From: Paenibacillus agri
GTDB taxonomy: Bacteria > Bacillota > Bacilli > Paenibacillales > Paenibacillaceae
Assembly: GCF_013359945.1 (NCBI RefSeq)
Contig: NZ_JABWCS010000191.1
Span: forward strand, 1 to 64,000
Direction: 5' to 3'
DNA: 64,000 nt
Below the pieces are notes generated by a model. That model did no database searches and had not been told where the DNA came from. It saw only the letters and a program-made list of their open reading frames with translations. The translations under genes were made by a program, and so were the position numbers. Shown here one piece after another: positions 18,373 through 28,807 of the stretch. Position 1 is the first letter of the stretch. Each line of letters begins with the position of its first letter.

Positions 18373-18915
18373 TTATTTCTTCTTACCGGCTTTACCTTCC
18401 TTGCGGATGATACGCTCGCCTTCATATTTGATACCTTTACCTTTATACGGTTCAGGTTCACGTACGGAACGGATTTTGGCAGCATAAGCGCCTACGCGTT
18501 CTTTGTCGATACCTTTAACGATGATCTTCGTGTTCGCAGGAACTTCGAACTCGATACCCGCTTCCGGTGTAATTTCAACCGGGTGGGAGTAACCAACGTT
18601 CAGAACGATTTTATCTCCGGATTTGCTTGCACGATATCCGACCCCAACCAGTTCCAGAGATTTCGAGAAACCTTCAGTCACACCACTCACCATGTTGTTG
18701 ACAACGGAGCGGGTTGTGCCGTGAAGTGAACGATGCAATTTGTTATCCGACGGGCGAACAACAGTGATTTCGTTATTTTCAACCGTAATCTTCATGTCTT
18801 TATGAAGCTCACGAGTCAAAGTGCCTTTAGGGCCTTTTACTGTAATAACGGCGTTGTCCAAAGTGACATCTACACCGCTAGGTACTGCGATTGGTTTGCG
18901 ACCAATACGAGACAT
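18373..18915 (-). CDS. rplF: 50S ribosomal protein L6
   Basis: The 180-aa protein starts [17 protein letters not shown] and has two L6 repeats, the second containing VGYSHPV and [13 protein letters not shown]. The ATG at 18915 is preferred to a GTG at 18924 because AGGAGG lies about nine bases upstream and overlaps the GTG. It lies between rpsH and rplR. Confidence 0.97.
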   Translation of the reverse strand: MSRIGRKPIAVPSGVDVTLDNAVITVKGPKGTLTRELHKDMKITVENNEITVVRPSDNKLHRSLHGTTRSVVNNMVSGVTEGFSKSLELVGVGYRASKSGDKIVLNVGYSHPVEITPEAGIEFEVPANTKIIVKGIDKERVGAYAAKIRSVREPEPYKGKGIKYEGERIIRKEGKAGKKK

Positions 18916-18945
18916 GTGTTGCACCTCCTTATCTTGTGACGTTTA

Positions 18946-19344
18946 TTACCAAACGTAGCAGACAACTTCTCCGCCCGATTTAGATTGACGAGCTTCTTTG
19001 TCGGTCATAACTCCCTTGGATGTGGAGATAATCGCGATTCCAAGGCCACCGAGTACACGAGGAACTTCATTGCTCTTCGTGTAAACGCGAAGGCCTGGCT
19101 TACTGATTCTTTTCAAACCAGAAATAACGCGCTCTTGGTTAGGGCCGTATTTCAAGAAGATACGGATAATCCCTTGTTTGCTATCCTCAACGAATTCAGC
19201 ATCACGAATGAAGCCTTCACGCTTCAAGATGTCCGCGATTTGTTTCTTCATTGTAGAAGCAGGCATTTCTACTGTCTCGTGACGCACAATGTTAGCGTTA
19301 CGAATACGAGTAAGCATATCTGCGATAGGATCAGACATAGTCAT
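18946..19344 (-). CDS. rpsH: 30S ribosomal protein S8
   Basis: The 132-aa protein has the S8 signatures [15 protein letters not shown] and [23 protein letters not shown]8 binds the central domain of 16S rRNA and in E. coli represses the spc operon; whether it does so here is not visible. The start at 19344 has AGGAGG nine bases upstream. A second ATG two codons in is possible. Confidence 0.97.
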   Translation of the reverse strand: MTMSDPIADMLTRIRNANIVRHETVEMPASTMKKQIADILKREGFIRDAEFVEDSKQGIIRIFLKYGPNQERVISGLKRISKPGLRVYTKSNEVPRVLGGLGIAIISTSKGVMTDKEARQSKSGGEVVCYVW

Positions 19345-19376
19345 GTGTGTAAACCTCCTTCCCGTTTATAAACTTC

Positions 19377-19562
19377 TTACCAACTTGCTTTTTTCACGCC
19401 AGGGATCTGGCCTTTATAAGCTAATTCACGGAAACAAATTCTGCAAATTTTGAACTTTTGCAGTACCGAATGTGGACGACCGCAACGCTCGCAGCGTGTA
19501 TATGCACGCACTTTAAACTTAGGCTCACGTTGTTGTTTAACTTTCATTGAAGTTTTTGCCAC
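19377..19562 (-). CDS. rpsZ: 30S ribosomal protein S14, zinc-binding (type Z)
   Basis: This 61-aa protein carries the zinc ribbon CERC ... CRIC, so it is the short, zinc-dependent S14 (rpsN1/rpsZ). It lies between rplE and rpsH, the normal slot. A longer zinc-free S14 paralogue is not in the window. Confidence 0.97.
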   Translation of the reverse strand: MAKTSMKVKQQREPKFKVRAYTRCERCGRPHSVLQKFKICRICFRELAYKGQIPGVKKASW

Positions 19563-19610
19563 TTAGCCTGACACCTCCTAAACATTTTCGGAGAAATGGA
19601 TTAACCGACT

Positions 19611-20153
19611 TTATTTTGCGAAAGGTGCTCCCAGTTGCGTAAGCAACTCACGGGATTCCTCATCCGTCTTTGCCGTCGTTACGATAACGATGTCCATACC
19701 GCGGACTTTATCCACTTTGTCATATTCGATCTCGGGGAAGATCAATTGTTCTTTAAGACCAAGCGTGTAGTTACCACGGCCATCAAAAGCCTTAGTGGAA
19801 ATACCACGGAAGTCACGTACGCGTGGAAGCGTTACGTTGAACAATTTGTCCAGGAAGTAATACATACGCTCACCGCGAAGTGTTACTTTAACCCCAATCG
19901 GCATATTTTCGCGCAGTTTGAAACCGGCGATGGATTTTTTAGCTTTAGTGATAACTGGCTTTTGACCAGCGATCAATTGCATATCGTTAACTGCTGCATC
20001 AAGTACTTTGGAGTTTTGAACAGCGTCACCCACACCCATGTTGATGACAATCTTCTCGATCTTAGGTACTTGCATAACAGTCGAATAGTTAAACTTCTGC
20101 ATCAAAGCAGGTGTAATTTCGTTCAGAAAACGTTCTTTCATTCTTGCTGCCAT
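19611..20153 (-). CDS. rplE: 50S ribosomal protein L5
   Basis: The 180-aa protein matches L5, with [38 protein letters not shown] and [18 protein letters not shown]5 binds 5S rRNA and contacts P-site tRNA. It lies between rplX and rpsZ with GGAGG before the ATG. Confidence 0.98.
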   Translation of the reverse strand: MAARMKERFLNEITPALMQKFNYSTVMQVPKIEKIVINMGVGDAVQNSKVLDAAVNDMQLIAGQKPVITKAKKSIAGFKLRENMPIGVKVTLRGERMYYFLDKLFNVTLPRVRDFRGISTKAFDGRGNYTLGLKEQLIFPEIEYDKVDKVRGMDIVIVTTAKTDEESRELLTQLGAPFAK

Positions 20154-20183
20154 GAAGATTTAACCTCCTTTCCTTAAGGGTGA

Positions 20184-20537
20184 TTAGTCGATAATCTCTC
20201 CGGATCTCTTAGCTACCCGTACCTTTTTACCGTTATCCAATACTTTGTAACCGATGCGGGTTACTTTACCACTCTTCGGATCAATGTGCATTACGTTGGA
20301 CACATGGATCGAAGCTTCCTGCTCGATGATTCCACCTTGTGGATTCAACTGGTTCGGCTTTTGGTGTTTTTTCACCAAGTTCACGCCTTCTACCAGGACT
20401 CTGTTTTGGCGAGGATAAGCAGCGATGACACGGCCTTTTTTACCTTTGTCTTTCCCGCTGATCACAAGCACCACGTCGTCTTTTTTCACGTGCAGTTTAT
20501 TGTTATGGGATTCCAGAACTTTTTTCACTCTAGGCAT
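20184..20537 (-). CDS. rplX: 50S ribosomal protein L24
   Basis: The 117-aa protein has the KOW motif [20 protein letters not shown] and [19 protein letters not shown], typical of L24. L24 initiates large-subunit assembly near the 5' end of 23S rRNA. It follows rplN. Confidence 0.97.
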   Translation of the reverse strand: MPRVKKVLESHNNKLHVKKDDVVLVISGKDKGKKGRVIAAYPRQNRVLVEGVNLVKKHQKPNQLNPQGGIIEQEASIHVSNVMHIDPKSGKVTRIGYKVLDNGKKVRVAKRSGEIID

Positions 20538-20586
20538 TTATTACACCTCCTATGACTAACCTTCGGTTTTATTAGAACCGTGTGTA

Positions 20587-20955
20587 TTAGATAACTTCCG
20601 GTGCCAAGGAAACGATCTTCATGTAGTCTTTATCGCGAAGTTCGCGAGCAACTGGTCCGAAGATACGCGTTCCGCGTGGGCTTCTGTCGTCTTTAACAAC
20701 AACAGCTGCATTTTCGTCAAAAGAAATGTAAGATCCGTCTTTACGACGTACCGAACGTTTAGTACGAACAACTACCGCTCTAACTACATCACCCTTTTTG
20801 ACAACGCCGCCTGGTGTTGCTTGTTTTACCGAGCAAACGATCAGATCGCCAATTGCTGCTGTACGGCGTCCAGTACCACCCAGTACGCGGATACACATCA
20901 GTTCCTTCGCACCAGAGTTGTCAGCCACATGCAAACGTGTAAATGGTTGAATCAT
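20587..20955 (-). CDS. rplN: 50S ribosomal protein L14
   Basis: The 122-aa protein is very conserved L14: [27 protein letters not shown] and [27 protein letters not shown]. It forms part of the subunit interface. It follows rpsQ. Confidence 0.98.
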   Translation of the reverse strand: MIQPFTRLHVADNSGAKELMCIRVLGGTGRRTAAIGDLIVCSVKQATPGGVVKKGDVVRAVVVRTKRSVRRKDGSYISFDENAAVVVKDDRSPRGTRIFGPVARELRDKDYMKIVSLAPEVI

Positions 20956-20993
20956 TATATTTTCCTCCTTCCGGAAAGGCTTTGTTAGCTATC

Positions 20994-21260
20994 TTAGATA
21001 ATAATCGCTTTTTCTACCACTTCAACCAGTCTCCAACGTTTGTCCTTAGACAATGGACGAGTTTCCATGACTTTAACGACATCACCAATCTTAGCTACAT
21101 TCTCTTCATCATGTGCTTTGAATTTCTTCGTAGACTTGATGCGTTTGTGATACAAATTGTGCTTCTTATAGGTTTCAACAGCAATTACGATGGTTTTATC
21201 CATTTTGTCGCTGACTACTTTACCAACCAGCACTTTACGTGCATTACGCTCTTCACTCAT
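20994..21260 (-). CDS. rpsQ: 30S ribosomal protein S17
   Basis: The 88-aa protein is an OB-fold S17: [22 protein letters not shown] and [23 protein letters not shown]. It binds 16S rRNA helices 7 and 11. It lies between rpmC and rplN. Confidence 0.97.
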   Translation of the reverse strand: MSEERNARKVLVGKVVSDKMDKTIVIAVETYKKHNLYHKRIKSTKKFKAHDEENVAKIGDVVKVMETRPLSKDKRWRLVEVVEKAIII

Positions 21261-21303
21261 AGTTAGCCTCCTTCCTGAATTCGGATACTATATCCGCCCT
21301 CAC

Positions 21304-21501
21304 TTAACTAATCCCAAGTACTCTTTGATGGATAATGGTTTTAGCACGAGCTATTTCCTTACGCACATCACGAATCCGAGTCGGGTTGTCCAGTTGGCCA
21401 GTTGCCAATTGAAAACGGAGATTGAAAAGCTCTTCCTTGAATCCGGCGATCTTTTGTTCAATCTCGGCAGTGGTTAAGTTGCGAAGTTCATTAGCTTTCA
21501 T
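21304..21501 (-). CDS. rpmC: 50S ribosomal protein L29
   Basis: The 65-aa helical protein matches L29: [37 protein letters not shown]. The ATG at 21501 is chosen because the homologous sequence starts there. The start overlaps the end of rplP by 11 bases, so translation is probably coupled. L29 lies at the peptide exit site and helps dock trigger factor and SRP. Confidence 0.96.
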   Translation of the reverse strand: MKANELRNLTTAEIEQKIAGFKEELFNLRFQLATGQLDNPTRIRDVRKEIARAKTIIHQRVLGIS

Positions 21502-21925
21502 TTGCTTCACCACCCACTTCTTCACGTTTCACAAACTTAGTTTTAACAGGCAGCTTGTGAGCGGCAAGACGCATAGCTTCACGAGCGATTTCTTCCGAAA
21601 CGCCTCCGAGTTCGAACATAATCTTGCCCGGTTTAACTACGGCTACCCATTTCTCAACGTTACCTTTACCACTACCCATACGAACCTCAAGAGGCTTTTG
21701 AGTAATTGGCTTATCCGGGAAAATCTTAATCCACACTTGACCGCCACGTTTGATGTAACGTGTCATTGCGATACGTGCAGCTTCGATTTGACGGTTAGTG
21801 ATCCAAGATGGCTCCAGAGCTTGCAGACCGTATTCGCCGAAGTTCAGCGTGGTGCCGCCTTTTGCCATACCCTTCATGTGACCGCGTTGTTGCTTGCGGT
21901 GTTTAACGCGTTTTGGTACCAACAT
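21491..21925 (-). CDS. rplP: 50S ribosomal protein L16
   Basis: The 144-aa protein matches L16: [44 protein letters not shown] and [20 protein letters not shown]16 shapes the A-site tRNA elbow pocket. It is directly after rpsC. Confidence 0.98.
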   Translation of the reverse strand: MLVPKRVKHRKQQRGHMKGMAKGGTTLNFGEYGLQALEPSWITNRQIEAARIAMTRYIKRGGQVWIKIFPDKPITQKPLEVRMGSGKGNVEKWVAVVKPGKIMFELGGVSEEIAREAMRLAAHKLPVKTKFVKREEVGGEANES

Positions 21926-21927
21926 GA

Positions 21928-22593
21928 TTAGTTGCCTCCTTCCTGAGCAGCTTGTTTCTTAGCTGGGGGAAGAACTTCTCCACGGTAGATCCATACTTTT
22001 ACGCCGATACGGCCGTAAGTTGTATGTGCTTCAGCCGTTCCGTAATCGATATCGGCACGAAGCGTATGAAGTGGAACTGTTCCTTCGCTATAACCTTCTG
22101 AACGGGCAATCTCAGCGCCGCCAAGACGTCCGCCAACTTGTGTTTTAATCCCTTTTGCACCGGAACGCATAGTTCTTTGAATCGCTTGTTTCAGCGCACG
22201 ACGGAACGATACGCGACGCTCCAATTGTTGTGCAATGCTTTCAGCAACCAGAATTGCATCCAATTCAGGGTGTTTGATTTCATTGATGTTGATGTGTACT
22301 TTCTTACCGCCGGCAATAGCAGTAACTGCGCTACGAAGAATTTCTACTTCTGCGCCGCCCTTACCAATAACCATACCTGGCTTAGCAGTATGAATTGTTA
22401 CGTTCACACGGTTTGCCGCTCTTTCAATCTCGATGCGGGAAACAGCGGAATCTTTCAATTTGCCTTTAAGGTATTCACGGATTTTGACGTCTTCCATTAA
22501 AAGAGTACCGAAATCTTTACCTGCATACCATTTAGATTCCCAATCGCGAATAATACCGACCCGGAGTCCGACTGGATTTACCTTTTGACCCAC
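21928..22593 (-). CDS. rpsC: 30S ribosomal protein S3
   Basis: The 221-aa protein has a KH domain with the GKGG motif ([17 protein letters not shown]) and the C-terminal [29 protein letters not shown]3 is at the mRNA entry tunnel. Start is GTG at 22593 ([11 protein letters not shown]), with GAGGGA nearby. It follows rplV and overlaps nothing. Confidence 0.97.
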   Translation of the reverse strand: MGQKVNPVGLRVGIIRDWESKWYAGKDFGTLLMEDVKIREYLKGKLKDSAVSRIEIERAANRVNVTIHTAKPGMVIGKGGAEVEILRSAVTAIAGGKKVHININEIKHPELDAILVAESIAQQLERRVSFRRALKQAIQRTMRSGAKGIKTQVGGRLGGAEIARSEGYSEGTVPLHTLRADIDYGTAEAHTTYGRIGVKVWIYRGEVLPPAKKQAAQEGGN

Positions 22594-22607
22594 ACGTTAT
22601 CCCTCCC

Positions 22608-22940
22608 TTATTTCTCAGATACCACCAAAGTAATGTGGCTTGTGCGTTTATTGATCCGGCTAGCGCGGCCCATGGCGCGTGGACGGAAACGTTTCATAGT
22701 AGGACCCTGGTTAACGAAAACTTCGCTAACGAACAAGCTGTTCACGTCCATAGAATAGTTGTGCTCAGCATTCGCAATTGCCGAGTTAAGCAACTTCTCA
22801 ACCACTGGAGAAGCCGACTTCGGAGTGTGGCGAAGAATTGCAATCGCTTCTCCAACTTGCTTACCGCGAATCAAGTCAACAACCAATTTCGCTTTACGAG
22901 CAGAAATGCGCACCGATCTAGCATGTGCTTTTGCTTCCAT
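22608..22940 (-). CDS. rplV: 50S ribosomal protein L22
   Basis: The 110-aa protein matches L22: [19 protein letters not shown] and the loop with [24 protein letters not shown] that lines the exit tunnel. The loop shows no deletion or insertion of the kind linked to macrolide resistance. It lies between rpsS and rpsC. Confidence 0.97.
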   Translation of the reverse strand: MEAKAHARSVRISARKAKLVVDLIRGKQVGEAIAILRHTPKSASPVVEKLLNSAIANAEHNYSMDVNSLFVSEVFVNQGPTMKRFRPRAMGRASRINKRTSHITLVVSEK

Positions 22941-22971
22941 TGTTTTCCCTCCTCTCGAACGAAGAACTTAA

Positions 22972-23250
22972 TTATCTTCTTGTTTTCTTATCGTCACCCG
23001 CGTGGCCTTTGTAAGTACGTGTTGGCGCGAACTCGCCCAATTTGTGACCTACCATATCTTCCGTTACGTATACTGGCACGTGTTTGCGGCCGTCATATAC
23101 ACCAAACGTATGTCCGATAAACTGAGGGAAAATAGTTGAGCGACGGGACCAGGTTTTTACTACGACTTTCTTGTCTGCCGCGTTCAGTTCCTCAACTTTT
23201 TTCAGCAGGTAGCCATCGATGAATGGCCCCTTTTTTAAACTGCGACCCAT
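22972..23250 (-). CDS. rpsS: 30S ribosomal protein S19
   Basis: The 92-aa protein matches S19: [47 protein letters not shown] and [15 protein letters not shown]. It pairs with S13 in the 30S head. It follows rplB after a 75-base spacer that contains a short GCGAA/TTCGC hairpin. Confidence 0.97.
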   Translation of the reverse strand: MGRSLKKGPFIDGYLLKKVEELNAADKKVVVKTWSRRSTIFPQFIGHTFGVYDGRKHVPVYVTEDMVGHKLGEFAPTRTYKGHAGDDKKTRR

Positions 23251-23325
23251 GTATGAATCCTCCCTTCATCCGGTTCTTCAAACCGCGAAACGACGCTTCG
23301 CGCTAATCATGATGCCAGAAGCGTC

Positions 23326-24156
23326 TTATTTCGTGCGGCGGCGAACGATATATTTATCAGATGCCTTGTTTTTCTTACGCGTTTTGTAACCAAGGGTTGG
23401 TTTACCCCATGGAGACATAGGCGATTTCCGTCCGATTGGAGCGCGGCCTTCACCACCACCGTGTGGGTGATCGTTAGGGTTCATTACAACACCGCGTACT
23501 TCAGGACGTTGGCCAAGCCAGCGACTGCGTCCAGCTTTACCGATTTTGATCAATTCGTGATCTTCGTTACCTACGGAACCGATCGTCGCGCGGCAAACGC
23601 TCAGGATCTTACGAACTTCACCGGAGTTCAAGCGAACGGATACGTATTTTTCTTCTTTACCAAGCAATTGAGCTTCTGTACCAGCAGCACGAACCAATTG
23701 TCCGCCTTTACCTGGTTTCAACTCAATGTTGTGGATAACTGTACCAACCGGAATGTTTTCCAGTGGAAGGGTGTTACCAATTTTGATGTCGGCTTTAGGG
23801 CCAGACTCGATCTTATCCCCAACTTTAAGGCCTTTAGGAGCGATGATGTAACGTTTCTCTCCATCAGCATAGTGGATCAAAGCAATATTGGATGTACGGT
23901 TCGGGTCATACTCGATTGTAGCAACGCTACCAGGTATGCCGTCTTTCGTACGTTTGAAGTCGATAATACGGTATTTACGTTTGTGTCCGCCGCCGTGGTG
24001 ACGAACCGTAATTTTACCTTGGTTGTTGCGGCCCGCTTTTTTGCTCAGTGGCGCAAGCAACGATTTCTCTGGCTGGTTTGTTGTGATTTCTTCAAACGTA
24101 GACACGGACATTGCGCGTCTGGCCGGAGAGGTCGGTTTGTACTTTTTGATTGGCAC
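23326..24156 (-). CDS. rplB: 50S ribosomal protein L2
   Basis: The 276-aa protein is canonical L2, with [41 protein letters not shown] and the peptidyl-transferase-proximal [23 protein letters not shown]2 joins the subunits and supports peptide bond formation. It follows rplW. Confidence 0.98.
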   Translation of the reverse strand: MPIKKYKPTSPARRAMSVSTFEEITTNQPEKSLLAPLSKKAGRNNQGKITVRHHGGGHKRKYRIIDFKRTKDGIPGSVATIEYDPNRTSNIALIHYADGEKRYIIAPKGLKVGDKIESGPKADIKIGNTLPLENIPVGTVIHNIELKPGKGGQLVRAAGTEAQLLGKEEKYVSVRLNSGEVRKILSVCRATIGSVGNEDHELIKIGKAGRSRWLGQRPEVRGVVMNPNDHPHGGGEGRAPIGRKSPMSPWGKPTLGYKTRKKNKASDKYIVRRRTK

Positions 24157-24183
24157 TATATTTCCCTCCTTACTTTAAGAGTA

Positions 24184-24477
24184 TTATTCTACCGCTTCAA
24201 AGAATTCGAGCGGTTTGCTGTCCGGGCTCAGCTTAACGATGGCTTTTTTCCACTCTGGAGTGTATCCGGAGTATTTGCCATAACGTTTCAGTTTGCCAGG
24301 TACACGCATTGTGTTCACACTAACTACTTTAACTTTGAAAATCGCCTCAACGGCTTTCTTGATTTCGGTCTTGTTAGCACGAATATCCACTTCAAAAGCG
24401 TATTTCAATTCGCTCATGTATTCGGAAGTGCGTTCCGTAATCACCGGACGTTTGATAATATCACGAGGATCTTTCAT
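24184..24477 (-). CDS. rplW: 50S ribosomal protein L23
   Basis: The 97-aa protein matches L23: [20 protein letters not shown] and [18 protein letters not shown]23 is the docking site for trigger factor and SRP at the exit tunnel. Its ATG overlaps the rplD stop by one base (TAATG), indicating coupling. Confidence 0.97.
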   Translation of the reverse strand: MKDPRDIIKRPVITERTSEYMSELKYAFEVDIRANKTEIKKAVEAIFKVKVVSVNTMRVPGKLKRYGKYSGYTPEWKKAIVKLSPDSKPLEFFEAVE

Positions 24478-25100
24478 TATGCGAACACCTCCTCTACCTT
24501 CAGAACTGCTTCCTTGGTGATGATCAGTTTGTCGTACGACAGTACGTCAAGAACATTGATGCCGTCAGCCGCTACGAATTTCACCCCAGGGATGTTACGA
24601 GCGGAGAGAGCTACGTTATCGTTGTAGCTGTCAGCTACGATCAACGCTTTGCGCTCTACTTTCAGATTGTTCAGAATCGCTGCGAATTCTTTCGTCTTCG
24701 GAGCATTCAATGTCAAGCTATCCAATACGATAATGTCGTTCTCAAGAACCTTCGAGGACAACGCGGATTTAATAGCCAAACGGCGAACTTTCTTAGGCAG
24801 TTTCCAGGAATAGCTGCGAGGAGTTGGTCCGAAGACTACGCCGCCGCCTTTCCATTGTGGGGAACGAATGGAGCCTTGACGAGCACGACCTGTACCTTTT
24901 TGTTTCCAAGGTTTACGTCCGCCGCCACGCACTTCAGAACGTCCTTTAACTTTGTGTGTTCCACGACGAAGGGAAGCTCTTTGCAGCAATACAGCTTCAT
25001 GCAGCACGTGCACGTTCGGCTCAATACCGAATACTGATTCGCTCAGTTCAACTTCGCCAACTTCGCTACCACTGATATTAAAAAGTGTTACTTTTGGCAT
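24477..25100 (-). CDS. rplD: 50S ribosomal protein L4
   Basis: The 207-aa protein matches L4: [38 protein letters not shown] and [18 protein letters not shown]. The arginine/glycine loop reaches the exit tunnel. In E. coli L4 represses the S10 operon; the leader upstream of rpsJ here is structured but I cannot link it to L4. Confidence 0.98.
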   Translation of the reverse strand: MPKVTLFNISGSEVGEVELSESVFGIEPNVHVLHEAVLLQRASLRRGTHKVKGRSEVRGGGRKPWKQKGTGRARQGSIRSPQWKGGGVVFGPTPRSYSWKLPKKVRRLAIKSALSSKVLENDIIVLDSLTLNAPKTKEFAAILNNLKVERKALIVADSYNDNVALSARNIPGVKFVAADGINVLDVLSYDKLIITKEAVLKVEEVFA

Positions 25101-25125
25101 TTCATGTTCCTCCTTTCTTCAGGAA

Positions 25126-25749
25126 TTATTTCTTAACAGTTTGTTTCACTTTCACAAAGCTGTTTTTCGGGCCCGGAATCGCGCCTTTAACCAGCAATAC
25201 GTTACGCTCTACATCCACGCGGATGATTTCAAGCTTTTGAACCGTCACAGTTGTGTGGCCCATGTGACCTGGAAGGCGTTTGCCCTTAGGAACACGGTTA
25301 GCTTGGATCGAACCCATGGAACCAGGTCTTCTGTGGTAACGGGAACCGTGGGCCATTGGTCCGCGGCTTTGTCCCCAACGTTTAATTACACCTTGGAAAC
25401 CTTTACCCTTGGTTGTACCGGTTACGTCAACAAATTCGCCTTCTGCGAAAATGTCAGCCTTAAGCTCTTGTCCAACCTCGAGTGCCCCGAGATCAACACC
25501 GCGAATTTCGCGAACGTAGCGCTTAGGTGTTGCATTTGCCTTTTTGGCGTGACCTTGTTCAGGCTTGTTGGAGCGACTTTCCTTCTTATCGGAAAAGCCC
25601 AACTGCACTGCTTCATATCCGTCGATATTCAGGTCTTTCTTTTGCAGTACCACACAAGGTCCAGCTTCGATAACAGTAACAGGAATTACGTTACCTTCCG
25701 CAGTAAACACTTGAGTCATACCGAGTTTTTTTCCCAAGATACCTTTCAT
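25126..25749 (-). CDS. rplC: 50S ribosomal protein L3
   Basis: The 207-aa protein matches L3: [49 protein letters not shown] and the tip loop [14 protein letters not shown] near the peptidyl transferase centre. L3 starts 50S assembly. It follows rpsJ. Confidence 0.98.
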   Translation of the reverse strand: MKGILGKKLGMTQVFTAEGNVIPVTVIEAGPCVVLQKKDLNIDGYEAVQLGFSDKKESRSNKPEQGHAKKANATPKRYVREIRGVDLGALEVGQELKADIFAEGEFVDVTGTTKGKGFQGVIKRWGQSRGPMAHGSRYHRRPGSMGSIQANRVPKGKRLPGHMGHTTVTVQKLEIIRVDVERNVLLVKGAIPGPKNSFVKVKQTVKK

Positions 25750-25790
25750 GTTGACACCTCTTTTCTTTTCCTAAGTTCCTAATGTTAGTA

Positions 25791-26220
<430 letters not shown>

Positions 26221-26237
26221 TCAGAACAACATTTATT

Positions 26238-26266
26238 ATTATATAGAATAGGCGGATACTTTGCAA
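26238..26266 (-). promoter_or_regulatory. Sigma-A promoter of the S10-spc-alpha superoperon
   Basis: On the minus strand TTGCAA (26266-26261) and a perfect TATAAT (26243-26238) are separated by 17 nt. It lies between the terminator of the globin-coupled receptor gene and the S10 leader, giving an untranslated region of about 130 bases. Confidence 0.8.
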
Positions 26267-26271
26267 GCGAA

Positions 26272-26307
26272 AATAAAAAAACGCGCATAAATTTCTTATG
26301 CAGCGTT
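26272..26307 (-). terminator. Terminator of the globin-coupled receptor gene
   Basis: AACGC (26280-26284) pairs with GCGTT (26303-26307), and GCATAA (26285-26290) with TTATGC (26296-26301), around one bulged A. On the minus strand the stem runs into TTTTTTTATTTT. It isolates the accessory gene from the S10 promoter. Confidence 0.8.
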
Positions 26308-26344
26308 AATTTTGGTCATAAAACTTGTTTCTTCTATATATATG

Positions 26345-27694
26345 TTAAAGATTTTCCGTAGCTGATTTAAAAAACACTGCCGAGGACGCGGACTGGGCCG
26401 TTGTGGACCCGATGCCTTCAATCGTCTGTATTAGAGTTCTTATCTCCTCTTCTACCGTAACAATCTCCTGAGTACTGCTCTGCATAGCTTCCACAATCTC
26501 AGAGAAGAGTCGACTGGTCTCCATAGATTTATGCTTACCGCTTTTAGTGAGTTCTTGTACCTTGCGGATCTCCTCCACCACCTGTTGACTGAGAAGGCCG
26601 GACTTGCTCGTCAGTTCTCCAATCAGTACCACTGTGCTCTTCGTATCTTCCGCAAGCCGGCTGACCTCCTGCGCGACTATAGCGAAGCCCCGTCCATGCT
26701 CACCGGCCCTGGCCGCCTCTATAGTAGCATTCAGAGAAAGAATCTTGGTCTGGTCGGCAATCTCCTGTACGGCAGCCACAATCTTTTGGATCTGCTTAGA
26801 GGAACTGGAGAGTTCATTCACCGACAGCTCCATCGCCTCGCTCCGCTTATAAATATAATTAATCCGTTCTGTGAGATCACTCAAATGCTCTCGTCCATCC
26901 TGCGCCATCTCCTGTGACTCTTGGGCGGAAGCAGCTGTACGCTTGAATGTATCATTAACTTCATTACTACTGGCCACCAGTTGCTCTACAGCTGCGTTGG
27001 TATCAATACTGAGATCTACCAGTTCACCACTGAATTCAGCTATTTTCTGCTTCAGTTCATTTTTAACAGTCTGATACTGCAGTTCCTTCTCACGGATGTT
27101 CTCTTTCTCGTATTCTTCCAGCACTAGTTGTTGCTCCAGATTCAAGAGCTTAGTCACAGTCTGGACAAAGGCCACTCGTTCCTGATCGTTGCTTGCTTCA
27201 TTGTGGATAACAGTGATAAATACATTTTGGAGGTTCTGAAAAGCGGATAAGTACCATTTGGGCTCCAGCCCAACTCTCTTGTGGATGTTTGCAATGTGGA
27301 GGCGTTTAGCAATATATTCTTCATTAACATTACCGTCGAAGATTTCGATGATGTGGTCGCGCAGCGTCTTTTTCAGCCGCTCAATACTACTGTGTTCCTT
27401 AATGATGGCCTCTAACTTGCGGACGCCTAACACCGAGTCGTAGAAGTGATCAATGATGTAATCAATATTGCGTTCAAGAATCGGCTTAACCTGCTGCAGC
27501 TGAGCTAAATCTTCTTTCGTAAGATCAATCATTCTCATTTGCTCATTAAGCTCCTCATGCCCTTCAAGACTATGAAAAGTCCCATTAGCAGGCATTAAGG
27601 GAGCAGGATCATTTAAGGAATATATATCGGGCGGTTTCGCATTATTCCTTCGTGAAGCTAAAGTGTGCATAAAAGAAAACGGACATTTCCCCAT
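26345..27694 (-). CDS. Globin-coupled methyl-accepting chemoreceptor (HemAT-like)
   Basis: The 449-aa protein is soluble, with no transmembrane helix. Residues about 50-195 form a sensor globin: [13 protein letters not shown] in the heme pocket, and [19 protein letters not shown] holding the proximal His138, as in HemAT of B. subtilis. A long helical linker leads to an MCP signalling domain with the hairpin tip [23 protein letters not shown] (split here by description) and [13 protein letters not shown]. It should sense oxygen or another heme ligand and signal to CheA. The ATG at 27694 has GGGGAG seven bases upstream. It lies in the insert between tuf and rpsJ. Confidence 0.88.
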   Translation of the reverse strand: MGKCPFSFMHTLASRRNNAKPPDIYSLNDPAPLMPANGTFHSLEGHEELNEQMRMIDLTKEDLAQLQQVKPILERNIDYIIDHFYDSVLGVRKLEAIIKEHSSIERLKKTLRDHIIEIFDGNVNEEYIAKRLHIANIHKRVGLEPKWYLSAFQNLQNVFITVIHNEASNDQERVAFVQTVTKLLNLEQQLVLEEYEKENIREKELQYQTVKNELKQKIAEFSGELVDLSIDTNAAVEQLVASSNEVNDTFKRTAASAQESQEMAQDGREHLSDLTERINYIYKRSEAMELSVNELSSSSKQIQKIVAAVQEIADQTKILSLNATIEAARAGEHGRGFAIVAQEVSRLAEDTKSTVVLIGELTSKSGLLSQQVVEEIRKVQELTKSGKHKSMETSRLFSEIVEAMQSSTQEIVTVEEEIRTLIQTIEGIGSTTAQSASSAVFFKSATENL

Positions 27695-27915
27695 AATAAC
27701 ACTCCCCAAATCCCTACCATTTTACAATGATTTATACTCTCATACTATCTTATCCATCTAAGCACTGTAAAGAATTTTAAGTGCTTTCTTGTAGAATAAT
27801 GTTGTAATTACGCAAATAAAACAGATTATTTCTCTTTTTATGTCGAATTTTTGCATTATAAAATACTTCATATCTCATTTAGCTTATCCTGCTATAGGGC
27901 ACATCTTTTGAATCA
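27695..27915 (-). promoter_or_regulatory. Spacer with a possible promoter for the globin-coupled receptor gene
   Basis: This AT-rich spacer separates the receptor gene from the FNR-like gene. On the minus strand TTTACA (27771-27766) and TAGTAT (27747-27742) are 18 nt apart and could be a weak sigma-A promoter. I saw no sigma-D motility consensus and no clear terminator for the FNR-like gene. Confidence 0.3.
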
Positions 27916-28641
27916 TTACATTTTTCTACTCGTTCCTATCTCGCTCATCTCAATTAAGGCATTCAAGTCTAAAATATCAATCACTCGTTTACTTACCGCA
28001 ATCCATTTCCACTTAGTAAATAGATTGAGTTTTCGGCTTAGCGTTTCTGCGGTTGTTCCGATCATTGCTGCAATTTCTTTTTTGGACGCCGGCAAAAGGA
28101 TCTTTCTTGGATGAGTCTCATTTGACAGAACTGCCCCATCCTTTGAATAAAAGTACAGGAGAATTTTGGCCAGTCGCTGCTCCACCTCTAGCATATGCAT
28201 TGCACCAGCCCAATCTTCCGCATATTGAAGCTGCTCACTCATCGACAGTAAGAAGTTATAAGCTAGTGTCGCATTACCGGCCAATATAGGAAGAAACTGT
28301 TCTCTACGCAAGCAACATACCGTACCCTCTTCCAGCATCTCCGCATTAACATAACTCTCTGTGTTCTTCAGCATGGAGAACTGACCACAATAATCCCCCG
28401 GGAACAGAAACCGTAAAATATGCTCCTTTCCATCCCTGCTGCTTTGAGTAAGTTTAATCATCCCCGTATGTAATACAAATAAAGCATCCGATTGCTCACC
28501 TTCAACACATACCAGACTCCCCTTTCCATAGTGCTTCGACTGAGTAATTCCCTCTATAAGTGCTACTTCTGCATCTGCTAGACCTTTAAATACCGGCACA
28601 CGCCGAACACAGGAAGATAAATAACAACTAGTACAGGACAT
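27916..28641 (-). CDS. Crp/Fnr-family transcriptional regulator, FNR-like
   Basis: The 241-aa protein has a cyclic-nucleotide-binding-like beta-roll (about residues 15-120), a dimerisation helix (125-160) and a winged-helix domain with the helix-turn-helix LPASKKEIAAMIGTTAETLSRKL at about 183-205 (described, not all consecutive residues essential). Cysteines at 3, 6 and 11 plus Cys85, Cys109 and Cys110 could bind an iron-sulfur cluster as in FNR. The cAMP-binding signature is absent. The recognition helix has ExxSR, the E. coli FNR specificity motif, and a matching TTGAT-N4-ATCAA site lies 87 bases upstream. It is divergent from a V4R-like remnant and a cupin gene. Role inferred: oxygen or redox response. 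Confidence 0.85.
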   Translation of the reverse strand: MSCTSCYLSSCVRRVPVFKGLADAEVALIEGITQSKHYGKGSLVCVEGEQSDALFVLHTGMIKLTQSSRDGKEHILRFLFPGDYCGQFSMLKNTESYVNAEMLEEGTVCCLRREQFLPILAGNATLAYNFLLSMSEQLQYAEDWAGAMHMLEVEQRLAKILLYFYSKDGAVLSNETHPRKILLPASKKEIAAMIGTTAETLSRKLNLFTKWKWIAVSKRVIDILDLNALIEMSEIGTSRKM

Positions 28642-28697
28642 GTTCTGCCTCCCTTTATAGTGGTATTTCTACCATAACAAAGGGTTATCGTCATCCA

Positions 28698-28712
28698 TGT
28701 GATCCCCCTCAC
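28698..28712. promoter_or_regulatory. Possible Crp/Fnr-type site, TGTGA-N6-TCAC
   Basis: TGTGA (28698-28702) and TCAC (28709-28712) form a dyad with 6-nt spacing, close to the B. subtilis Fnr and general CRP pattern TGTGA-N6-TCACA, with the last base missing. It lies between the divergent regulator and the V4R/cupin genes, 16 bases from a better FNR-type site. Confidence 0.4.
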
Positions 28713-28727
28713 GATGATTTTGAACAA

Positions 28728-28741
28728 TTGATCTATATCAA
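28728..28741. promoter_or_regulatory. Perfect FNR-type operator TTGAT-N4-ATCAA
   Basis: TTGATCTATATCAA is an exact match to the E. coli FNR consensus. If it acts at about -41.5 on the plus strand, the start would fall near 28776 and the CACAAT at 28764-28769 would be the -10. It could also regulate the divergent regulator gene. The recognition helix of that regulator carries the matching ExxSR motif. Confidence 0.65.
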
Positions 28742-28807
28742 GGACTCCATTTCTTTTGGCTGTCACAATAGGCATATAGGAAAAAGATTATTCAGGAGGG
28801 AATGCTT

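Noticed and set aside
27695..27850. Sigma-D (motility) promoter for the globin-coupled receptor
   Set aside because: No GCCGATAT-like -10 with TAAA upstream was found.
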